From SAR202 cluster bacterium (GTDB taxonomy: Bacteria > Chloroflexota > Dehalococcoidia > Lucifugimonadales > JASMAO01): a DNA stretch of 12,618 bases. Made by a program: the position numbers and the translations under genes. Each line of letters starts with the position of its first letter. The stretch's first letter is position 1. Below the pieces are notes generated by a model that did no database searches, had not been told where the DNA came from, and worked only from the letters and a program-made list of their open reading frames with translations. Below are positions 1-7,200 of this stretch, piece after piece. The stretch covers positions 1-12,618 of the forward strand of contig JASMAO010000132.1 of the NCBI GenBank assembly GCA_030754315.1, in the 5' to 3' direction.

Positions 1-107
1 CTTGTACGCTCTCTGACACGCTACATTGTTAAGTTATGGGAAGAACAAAATCCCCCACCGAGTGCAAAGTTTGAAGGCGCAGGTTCGATCCAGGCCTTAG
101 CAGAAAA
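1..107. other. Left-edge stretch, no assignable gene
   Basis: This stretch lies downstream of the selenoprotein gene. A plus-strand frame is open from base 1 to a TGA at 172-174 (57 codons) and has a protein-like composition, with the residues LWEEQNPPPSAKFEGAG near its start. It could be the 3' end of a convergent gene entering from the left. However, its last third is simply the antisense of the selenoprotein gene, and I recognise no family in it. No convincing terminator is visible. Confidence 0.3.
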
Positions 108-374
108 CTATAGTCTAGCTGCCCGATCCTTTACGATGGCCTTCAATTCTTTCACGCGGTCCAGATTTGGGTGACCATCTCCGCCAGCCTTGTCAAAGAT
201 CTTTTCCCCGTCGACTACAACCGTCAGCACCCCACTGTCTCCGGGAGTTATAGTTATTGCTAGTTTTGACCCACCTACTGAGAAGAACTCGGAGGCCATC
301 CAGGCCGCCTCTAAGTGATACTCTCAAGGAACGCAGTATGTTATTTCCAGTTTAATTGTGCCGTCTAATGCCAT
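108..374 (-). CDS. SelW-like (Rdx family) selenoprotein, Sec at residue 17 (UGA)
   Basis: This is a small thioredoxin-fold redox protein of the SelW/SelT/SelH (Rdx) group, 88 residues, the usual length for the family. The N-terminus reads MALDGTIKLEITYCVPUEYH, a beta strand leading into the C-x-x-U redox motif (Cys14, Sec17). A helix follows (LEAAWMASEF), then the family's strand pair: GDSGVLTVVVDG matches the usual G-x-GG-x-F-x-V-x-x-DG, and IFDKAGGDGHP matches I-x-x-K-x-x-G-x-FP. Sec17 is the TGA at 324-326. Homology is continuous on both sides of it, so it is not a stop. The ATG at 372-374 is supported by AAGGAGG ending 7 nt upstream. Starting instead at the next ATG (297-299) would remove the redox motif. 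The gene lies 176 nt after the dehydrogenase gene on the same strand. SelW-like proteins are thought to be thiol/glutathione-linked oxidoreductases; the partner is unknown. Confidence 0.9.
287..316 (-). promoter_or_regulatory. Bacterial SECIS element
   Basis: A hairpin lies inside the coding sequence just 3' of the UGA (324-326). The lower stem ACUU (316-313) pairs with GAGU (290-287). After a 1x1 A/C mismatch, the upper stem GAGGC (311-307) pairs with GCCUC (296-292). The 10-nt loop is GGCCUGGAUG (306-297). The UGA is 17 nt from the loop and the loop begins with GG. This matches what I recall of bacterial SECIS elements bound by SelB, where a guanine in the first loop positions and a 16-37 nt spacing are typical. 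An alternative GGCC/GGCC stem with a UGGAU loop uses the same bases. Confidence 0.75.
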
Positions 375-378
375 TACG

Positions 379-385
379 GTACCTC
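379..385 (-). promoter_or_regulatory. Ribosome binding site of the selenoprotein gene
   Basis: A near-perfect AAGGAGG (minus strand, roughly 381-387) sits 7 nt before the ATG at 372-374. It is what decides that translation begins upstream of the in-frame UGA rather than at the internal ATG 297-299, which has no such site. Confidence 0.75.
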
Positions 386-405
386 CTTCATGAATCCTCC
401 AGCCT

Positions 406-435
406 AAGCTATCATTGTTTGATCGGTGGAGTCAA
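406..435 (-). promoter_or_regulatory. Possible promoter of the selenoprotein gene
   Basis: TTGACT (435-430) is followed after 18 nt by TAGCTT (411-406), preceded by TG as in an extended -10 box (TGATAGCTT). The start of transcription would be near 399, giving a leader of about 25 nt. The -35 matches consensus at 5 of 6 bases and the -10 at only 3 of 6, so this is tentative. Read-through from the dehydrogenase gene is the alternative. Confidence 0.35.
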
Positions 436-550
436 AGATGGTTTGTTTGTATGTGAAAGACTTCTGTGCACACTTTGCCGGTTATTTAAGAGCCCGTGAC
501 CCCTATCGCTTTGCCAAATCAGGGATGGGATTTAATTCAACGTGATTCTT

Positions 551-1558
551 TTACATATTTGTCGCTGGTGGACGAGATGGTAATTGGGAGCGTACAACGG
601 GGTTAACAAGAGACATAGGCCATGTTCCCGATAGTATCCGCGCAGCTTCTTGACCGGTATTTTTTTGACTTGCTATGGTAACTACATCAGAGTGTCCTGC
701 AGAGTGTGGGGTAGCTATGACGTTGTCCATCTTCAGTAAAGGGTTATCCGGAGGTGTCGGTTCCTTTTCAAATACGTCAAGTCCGGCACCGGCAATCTCG
801 CCTTTTTCCAATGCCTTGATAAGGGCATGTTCGTCCACTGTGCCGCCACGGCACGTGTTGATGAAATAGGCTGTAGATTTCATTGCCTTGAAGAAGGACT
901 CATTTAACATCCTGCGTGTGCTCATGTTCAGTGGAGTGTGCATAGATACATAGTCGGAATTAGCAGCCAAATCTGTCAGGGATGGTATCAATGTGACTCG
1001 GTATTCTTTGATTGTCCATGGAGGGACGTACGGGTCGTATGTAATCACATCCATGCCTAGAGCTGAGGCTCTAATGGCGGTAGCACGTGCTATATTACCG
1101 AAACCCACCAGTCCCAACACTTCACCTGTAATTGGCGGTAACGGCAACCTCCCTAAAGGACGCTCCCAAATACCTGACTTGACCTGTTGATTTAGCAAAG
1201 TAAGATGCTTTGCGCATGCGATTAGCAACATTATGGCGTGGTTAGCTACCTCATCCGTGCAAAATCCCGCATTGTTGATGACCATGAGGCCCTTTTCGGT
1301 AGCGGCTTCGTGATCGATGAAGTCGAACCCATGGCCACTACCCATGATAGCGGTTGCGTTTTTTATCTCTCCAATTATTTCCCTGGTGATAGGGATATTC
1401 ACCGATATGATAATGTCGGCGTATTTTACGGCTTCAATAGTCTCGCCAGGGCTTGTGCAGACGTGTACTTCGATTTCGTGGTCTATGTTGGCGAGTTGCT
1501 CTTCCAGAATAGAGATGTCGGCTTCCGATTTGGAAAGATAGGCGATCTTATTCGTCAA
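551..1558 (-). CDS. D-isomer-specific 2-hydroxyacid dehydrogenase
   Basis: This is an NAD(P)-dependent oxidoreductase of the phosphoglycerate/D-lactate dehydrogenase superfamily (PF00389/PF02826), 335 residues. The dinucleotide-binding loop GFGNIAR is at 152-158, with an acidic residue after the next strand (TYDPY). The catalytic triad is present: Arg237 in NTCRGGTVDE, Glu266 in DVFEKEP and His285 in TPHSAGH. The motif CRGGTVDE and the motif PHSAGHS resemble the CtBP/PGDH-like branch rather than classical SerA, and there is no C-terminal ACT domain. I chose TTG 1556-1558 because AGGAGGT lies 7 nt upstream and the protein then starts directly at the first beta strand (TNKIAYLS). An upstream in-frame TTG at 1592-1594 would add 12 unremarkable residues and has no ribosome site. 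The gene begins 77 nt after the amidohydrolase gene and is probably in the same operon. The substrate cannot be deduced. Confidence 0.88.
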   Translation of the reverse strand: MTNKIAYLSKSEADISILEEQLANIDHEIEVHVCTSPGETIEAVKYADIIISVNIPITREIIGEIKNATAIMGSGHGFDFIDHEAATEKGLMVINNAGFCTDEVANHAIMLLIACAKHLTLLNQQVKSGIWERPLGRLPLPPITGEVLGLVGFGNIARATAIRASALGMDVITYDPYVPPWTIKEYRVTLIPSLTDLAANSDYVSMHTPLNMSTRRMLNESFFKAMKSTAYFINTCRGGTVDEHALIKALEKGEIAGAGLDVFEKEPTPPDNPLLKMDNVIATPHSAGHSDVVTIASQKNTGQEAARILSGTWPMSLVNPVVRSQLPSRPPATNM

Positions 1559-1565
1559 TGTCGGA

Positions 1566-1572
1566 ACCTCCT
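1566..1572 (-). promoter_or_regulatory. Ribosome binding site fixing a TTG start
   Basis: AGGAGGT lies 7 nt before the TTG at 1556-1558. It sets the dehydrogenase start there, inside the longer open frame that begins at 1594. Confidence 0.7.
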
Positions 1573-1635
1573 GCAATAAATTTTCGGACCACAATTTGGT
1601 TGGTGACCTGGAAAGGAATTACAATATTGGTCACG

Positions 1636-2649
1636 CTAGTAGGCCATTCCCAGTAAACCGGCCAGGTTGTTGAAAAATATATCCTCCACCTGAGAATCGC
1701 TTAGGCGTTGGTGCCAGGCGGCCTGCTTCACGACTCGAAGTTGCTCTAGACCGTGGAATACGTAGAGGTCTTGCTTGTCGTCATGCGCGTCTTCTGGGCC
1801 CGTCCAACAATGATTGTTACCATAAGCGACATAACGTCCGCGCCAATGAGTAAGAGGAAAATCGGTTCCCCATAGAAGCCGATCGTGTCCAAGATGTTCG
1901 ATGATTGCCTCACAGGAGCCAACCTCTCCAATGGCTGCTGTGTCGAAATAGACATTAGGCAACCCTTTGAGTGACGCGATGCCTTCAATTGCCCAGACAG
2001 GATTGAAGCACCTAGCGGCGTGGGCTAGTATCAGCTTCATGTTTGGGTATTTTTTGCAGTACGTGCGGACCCAATGTTGGTTTGACGGATCAGCTATAGC
2101 GCGAGGTTTAACCATGTGAAGAGTGACGGTCAATCCGAATTCGTCCGCTATTCGCACGAATTCCTCAGGCAGGAATTCGGGTATATCTGAGTCTGTGGTC
2201 GGGTTTCGATCACTCTCGGTATGATAGCATTTTAAGCCACCGATGTTGAGCCGTTTAACTTCCTGTCTGATGAAGTCCGGGTTGAGTTTTGGCGACACGA
2301 ACATGGTGGATTTGCACGTGGAATCCGATTCAGCTTGATGGGCGATGTGCTCAGCCTGAAAAGTTACCGAATCAGGTGTAGTTGTAGGCAACCCGTGTAT
2401 GCTCATCGGGAGCGCTAACAAGAGCCCTCCAATAGTACGTCTGGGGATAAGATCTTCCATCAGATCGTGGAATAGGGTGACTGTCATGTCTTTTTCGATC
2501 CATGGGGATAGTCCCGATCCATTTTTTTGGTTTGGAATCCCTGCCCACATATGAGCGTGAGCATCGAGTGCTTTGTCTGGCACGAACGAATCCAGTTCGC
2601 GCTGGAAAATCTCACGTTCGATCTCATTTGACTTAATCGCGGGTATCAT
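1636..2649 (-). CDS. Amidohydrolase-2 family metal-dependent hydrolase
   Basis: A TIM-barrel metallo-enzyme of the amidohydrolase superfamily, PF04909 type (337 residues). That family includes ACMSD, resorcylate decarboxylases and related hydrolases or decarboxylases. The metal-binding HxH is His31/His33 in DAHAHMW at the end of the first strand. Further candidate ligands or active-site residues are His178 (TLHMVKP), His210 (LILAHAARC) and Asp263 (LLWGTDFP). The spacing and the order of motifs fit the family. The N-terminal 28 residues form a charged, probably helical lead-in. The ATG at 2647-2649 is the only usable start after the in-frame TGA at 2692-2694, but no Shine-Dalgarno is visible, so translation may be weak or leaderless. 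It lies 194 nt after gltD and just upstream of the dehydrogenase gene, which suggests a shared small-molecule catabolic step. The substrate is unknown. Confidence 0.85.
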   Translation of the reverse strand: MIPAIKSNEIEREIFQRELDSFVPDKALDAHAHMWAGIPNQKNGSGLSPWIEKDMTVTLFHDLMEDLIPRRTIGGLLLALPMSIHGLPTTTPDSVTFQAEHIAHQAESDSTCKSTMFVSPKLNPDFIRQEVKRLNIGGLKCYHTESDRNPTTDSDIPEFLPEEFVRIADEFGLTVTLHMVKPRAIADPSNQHWVRTYCKKYPNMKLILAHAARCFNPVWAIEGIASLKGLPNVYFDTAAIGEVGSCEAIIEHLGHDRLLWGTDFPLTHWRGRYVAYGNNHCWTGPEDAHDDKQDLYVFHGLEQLRVVKQAAWHQRLSDSQVEDIFFNNLAGLLGMAY

Positions 2650-2843
2650 TGTTGATGGTGAACGTAAGGATAGGTTGACTGCATATTTCCGTCATGGGTG
2701 CTTTTGAAGGAGTTAATTTTGATCGGACGTGACGTTTCTCGGTCCTCCTAAAGCTGTCTTGTAGCGAAAGGGTCTACCATTGGGTGGGCGGTGTCAACTG
2801 TGGCGGCTCTTGGGACAGATATGCCTTAGTCGTGAGCCAGTAT
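2650..2843 (-). other. Intergenic region between gltD and the amidohydrolase gene
   Basis: 194 bp with no gene I can support. On the minus strand a perfect TTGACA (2797-2792) could be a -35 box, but the bases 15-17 nt further on (TAGACC or GACCCT) make a poor -10. An AGGAGG (2749-2744) has no start codon at a suitable distance. No hairpin with a T-tract is present, so a terminator for gltD is not seen here and read-through into the amidohydrolase gene is possible. Confidence 0.4.
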
Positions 2844-4283
2844 CTATGGGAAGGTAGACTTCCCCGTGAGATACTCGTCTATCCCTCGGGCAGCCTCGCG
2901 TCCTTCTGCCAGTGCCCAAACCACTAGGGATTGGCCTCTCACCATATCACCAGCTGCGAAGATGCCAGCGATACTGGACATCTTGTTCTCGTCGACTTTT
3001 ATATTCCCGCGCGCGTTTACCTCGACACCGAGTTCTGAAATCATACCATCACGCTCTGGGTGGACGAACCCTAGGGCTAGCAGGACTAGATCCGTTTCTA
3101 TCTCAAAAGCACTTTCCGGGATCTCGTGCATAGATGGGCGCTCTTTCGAGTCCTCCGAGACCCACTCGATTCTGACGGCGTGCAGTTTTTTGACGCGTCC
3201 GTTACTTCCTGAAAACCGTTTGGTAAGTATGTCGTAATCGCGTACACCACCTTCATCATGAGAAGCGGATGAACGCAGAATTAAGGGCCATTCTGGCCAA
3301 GGGTTGTTTGTGGATCTTTCCAGAGGCGGTTCTGACAGCAACTCAAACTGATAAACGGTTTCTGCACCCTGCCTGTGAGACGTTCCTAAACAGTCTGACC
3401 CCGTGTCGCCCCCTCCGAGTATGACTACTCGTTTGCCCTCGGCGCTGATTCGATCAATCGGGTCGACTTTGCTTCCAGCGTTGATCCTGTTTTGTTGAGT
3501 TAAATATTCCATGGCGAGATGGATGCCACCGAGTTCTCGACCCGGAACAGGCAGATCACGAGCTTGGGTGGAACCGCCTGTTAAACAGATAGCGTCGAAC
3601 TCTTTGACTAGACGGTCCGAGGGGTAGTTTTCCCCAACGTGTACACTTGTTTTGAAGACAATTCCCTCGGCAATCATTTGGTCGACCCGCCGCTGCACTA
3701 TTTTTTTGTCCAGCTTGAAATCTGGTATTCCAAATCGGAGAAGCCCACCGATCATTTCATTGCGTTCAAATACAATGACTTCATGGCCGCACCGCCTGAC
3801 CTGTTGTGCAGTGGCTAGGCCTGCTGGGCCAGAACCCACCACAGCAACCTTCTTGCCGGTTTGAATCGACGGTGGTTGTGGTGTAATCCATCCTTCTGAC
3901 CAACCCCGGTCCGCAATGGCTTTTTCGATATACTCTATAGTTACAGGGTCTTGGTTTATTGCCAGGACACAGGAACTTTCACAAGGGGCAGGGCATACTC
4001 GACCGGTGAATTCAGGGAAATTGTTAGTTGCGTGCAGAGAATTAAGAGCCGAATGCCACTGCCCGCGGTAGACAAGATCATTCCAGTCAGGAATTCTGTT
4101 TCCGAGAGGACAGCCTTTATGGCAAAATGGAACCGAGCAACCCATACATCGTTCGCCCTGTTCGCGGGCTGCCTCTTCGCTCCAGGGTAATATGAATTCA
4201 TCGAAGTCGTTGGTCCGGTCCGAAGCAGAACGTTTCGGAGGCAGCTTGCGCTTGGTTTTCATAAAACCGTGGGGATTACCCAT
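2844..4283 (-). CDS. gltD: Glutamate synthase small (beta) subunit
   Basis: This is the NADPH-oxidising FAD/iron-sulfur subunit of glutamate synthase. It passes electrons to GltB for conversion of 2-oxoglutarate and glutamine to two glutamates. Length is 479 residues, normal for GltD. The N-terminal cluster-binding domain shows CMGCSVPFCHKGC (Cys46, 49, 54, 58) and CPAPCESSC (Cys97, 101, 105). The FAD Rossmann loop VVGSGPAG comes next, then the NADPH loop VILGGGDTGSDC. The C-terminal FAD motif is GIFAAGDMVRG. I place the start at ATG 4281-4283: MGNPHGFMKTKRKLP resembles the family N-terminus, and GAGG lies 8 nt upstream. An in-frame ATG at 4322 would add 13 residues lying entirely inside gltB. 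The start overlaps the gltB stop by 8 nt (ATGGGTAA), indicating translational coupling and 1:1 production of the two subunits. Confidence 0.95.
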   Translation of the reverse strand: MGNPHGFMKTKRKLPPKRSASDRTNDFDEFILPWSEEAAREQGERCMGCSVPFCHKGCPLGNRIPDWNDLVYRGQWHSALNSLHATNNFPEFTGRVCPAPCESSCVLAINQDPVTIEYIEKAIADRGWSEGWITPQPPSIQTGKKVAVVGSGPAGLATAQQVRRCGHEVIVFERNEMIGGLLRFGIPDFKLDKKIVQRRVDQMIAEGIVFKTSVHVGENYPSDRLVKEFDAICLTGGSTQARDLPVPGRELGGIHLAMEYLTQQNRINAGSKVDPIDRISAEGKRVVILGGGDTGSDCLGTSHRQGAETVYQFELLSEPPLERSTNNPWPEWPLILRSSASHDEGGVRDYDILTKRFSGSNGRVKKLHAVRIEWVSEDSKERPSMHEIPESAFEIETDLVLLALGFVHPERDGMISELGVEVNARGNIKVDENKMSSIAGIFAAGDMVRGQSLVVWALAEGREAARGIDEYLTGKSTFP

Positions 4284-7200
4284 GAGAAATGCCTCGTACA
4301 GACGATAGTTCTGCCAATGCACGTTTGTGGTTACGGGGCATGACTTTTACAAAGTTGACCAGCATTTTGTCCCATTGGTTTAAAATCCGCTCTGCGTTGG
4401 AACTGCCGGTTCCTCGGTAATGCTCGGTTAATAGGCAGCGAAGTATATTGGCATCTTCGTCTGTTTCCACGGCTTGGAGATCGACCATTTCAGTGTTACA
4501 TAGTCCAGCGAACAGACCATGTTCATCTAGGACGTAAGCTTCCCCACCGCTCATGCCTGCTGCAAAGTTGCGGCCTGTTGGCCCGAGCACAACGATACGA
4601 CCGCGTGTCATGTATTCACACGCATGGTCTCCAACGCCTTCGACGACTGCGTCGGCGCCACTATTACGAACGGCGAAGCGTTCCCCTGCGATGCCTCTGA
4701 TTAAGACTTTCCCGGAGGTTGCACCGTATAGGCAAACGTTGCCGACTAATATGTTTTCCTCTGGGGGAAAGACAGATTGTCGATGCGGCACCACGATAAC
4801 ATTGCCGCCAGACAAGCCTTTACAGAGATAGTCGTTGACGTCCCCCTCGAGCCGTATGTTGATGCCCTTGGCTAGGAAGGCGGCGAAGCTTTGGCCTGCT
4901 GAGCCTGTAAAGGCTAAATCAATTGTTCCATCTGGGAGTCCCTCTTCGCCAAATCGTTTCGCTATTTCGTAGCTTAGTGACGTACCTACAGCCCTGTTAG
5001 AATTGCTAATTGGCATGCTAATAGATACTCGAGTGCCTGACTCGATGGCGTCTTGGCATTGGTTGATGAGTTGCTTGTCCAGTGCCTTTTCCAATACGTG
5101 ATCTTGATCTTCACAATGGAATCTAGCGACATCTTTTGGTACGTCAGGCATGTGGAGCAGAGGCATAAGATCTATGCCTCTTGCTTTCCAGTGGTCGCTT
5201 GCGTTTTTTGTGTGAAGCTTGTCTACACGGCCAACCATCTCATTAACCGTCCTAAAACCAAGTGCGCTCATGTAATGGCGAAAATCTTCAGCAACGAATC
5301 GGAAATAGTTAATTATGTGTTCAGGCTGACCTGAGAAGCTTTTCCTCAATTCCGGATCCTGGGTCGCTATGCCTACTGAACAGGTACCGAAATGACACTT
5401 ACGGAGCATTATGCAGCCCATAGAAACGATTGGTGCCGTTGCAAAACCGAATTCCTCAGCGCCTAACAAACATGCGACGGCGACGTCCCTGCCTGTTTTG
5501 AGTTGCCCGTCCGTTTGGACCACTATACGTCCTCGCAGATCGTTCATTACTAGTACTTGTTGTGTTTCGGCAAGGCCGAGCTCCCATGGCAAACCGGAAT
5601 GCTTTATGGATGATTCGGGAGATGCACCAGTTCCTCCACTGTCACCGCTGATCAGAACGACATCACCTCGTCCCTTCGATACACCAGCAGCAATAGTACC
5701 CACACCGGCTTCCGAAACGAGCTTGACGTGAACTCGAGCGCTCGGGTTGGAGTTCTTAAGATCGTGTATGAGTTGGGCAAGATCCTCTATGGAATATATG
5801 TCATGATGCGGTGGCGGGGAGATAAGCTCAACACCAGGTGTCGTGTTTCTCACCCATGCTATATATTCGTCTACTTTGCTTCCAGGAAGCTGTCCTCCTT
5901 CGCCTGGTTTAGATCCCTGGGCCATCTTAATCTGGATGTCGGTTGAGTTGGAGAGATAGTTGATCGTGACGCCGAATCTACCCGATGCAACTTGTTTCAT
6001 AGCGCTGCTTCGTGAATCCCCGTTTAGGTCAGGTACGTACCTGTTGTAGTCTTCTCCGCCCTCTCCAGTGTTACTCCGGGCACCGATCCTGTTCATTGCG
6101 ATGGCCATTGTTTCGTGGGCTTCTCGACTGATTGAGCCGAAAGATACGGCACCAGTGGCAAATCTGGTCAGTATAGCGGATGCGGGTTCTACTTCGTCTA
6201 GTGGGACGGGATCGCCAGACTTATTGAAATCGAGAAGCCCACGGATGGTGTATTGGCTCTTACTCTCTCTGTTGCATATCGCAGTGAATTCTTCAAAAGA
6301 CTTTGGGTTGTTGGTGCGTACGGCATCTTGAAGTTTGGCTATGGCATTGGGATTCCACATGTGGTACTCACTGCCTTCACGCCACTGGTACTGGCCGCCA
6401 GGTGGTAATTCTTGATGGCTGTTGGTCATAGGAGTAGCTGGGTATGCCAACTGTTGGCGCTTCTGGCTCTCTTCTTGAATCTCTGTGATGCCAATGCCGT
6501 CAATCCGTGTGGTTGTCCATGTAAAGTGACGATTCACAAACTCTTGTGATAAGCCCACAGCCTCAAAAATCTGCGCGCCACGGTAGCCTTGTAGTGTCGA
6601 GATACCCATCTTGGACATCGTTTTGATGACGCCTTTTCTGATGGCCTTAATGAAGTTTTTTTCGGCGGATGCGATGTCTAGCGTATGAACAAGGGGACCT
6701 TCCCTTACTAAGCCTGCTAATGTGTCGAAAGCGAGGTATGGATTAACAGCCCCAGCTCCATACCCGAAAAGTAAAGCGAAATGGCTTACCTCTCTCGGTT
6801 CGCCTGATTCAACAACAAGTCCGGTTTGGGTACGTAGGCCTTCTCGTATCAAGTGGTGATGGACTCCTGCTGTCGCAAGGAGACTGGGGATCGGAGCGTG
6901 CTTCGAATCTGCCTCTCTGTCGGACAGGACTAGGAGTGTCCGGCCGTTTTGGACCGCTGCCACAGCCTTTTTACAGAGCATATCCATTGCCTGTTGGAGG
7001 GCGCTCGATCCTTTGTCGGGGCGGAACACGGTTGAAAGTATTTCGGATCTGAGTCTGGGTTGTTCTATGGTTTTAATCTGTGCCAGTTCGCGGTTTGTAA
7101 GTATAGGTTCTTTCAAGTTGAGTTGACCGCAGTGTTCGGGAGTCTCCCCAAAGAGATTTTTCTCGCTTCCTATGAATGTCTCTACGGATGTGACTAATTC

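Noticed and set aside
74..105. tRNA-like T-loop sequence GGTTCGATCC
   Set aside because: The flanking bases do not form a five-pair T-stem (only three of five pair), and no anticodon arm or acceptor stem can be drawn around it.
1..174. Open plus-strand frame of 57 codons from the window edge
   Set aside because: It could be the tail of a convergent gene, but a third of it is antisense to the well-supported selenoprotein gene, no family is recognisable, and this length is open by chance fairly often.
1556..1594. Upstream TTG at 1592-1594 as the dehydrogenase start
   Set aside because: The consensus ribosome site lies downstream of it and points to the TTG at 1556-1558; the 12 extra residues add nothing to the fold.
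2744..2749. Strong AGGAGG on the minus strand in the gltD-amidohydrolase gap
   Set aside because: No ATG, GTG or TTG follows at 4-12 nt, so it does not support a small gene.
4281..4322. Upstream ATG at 4322 as the gltD start
   Set aside because: It would overlap gltB by 47 nt and add residues not typical of GltD, while the ATG at 4283 has a ribosome site and the family N-terminus.
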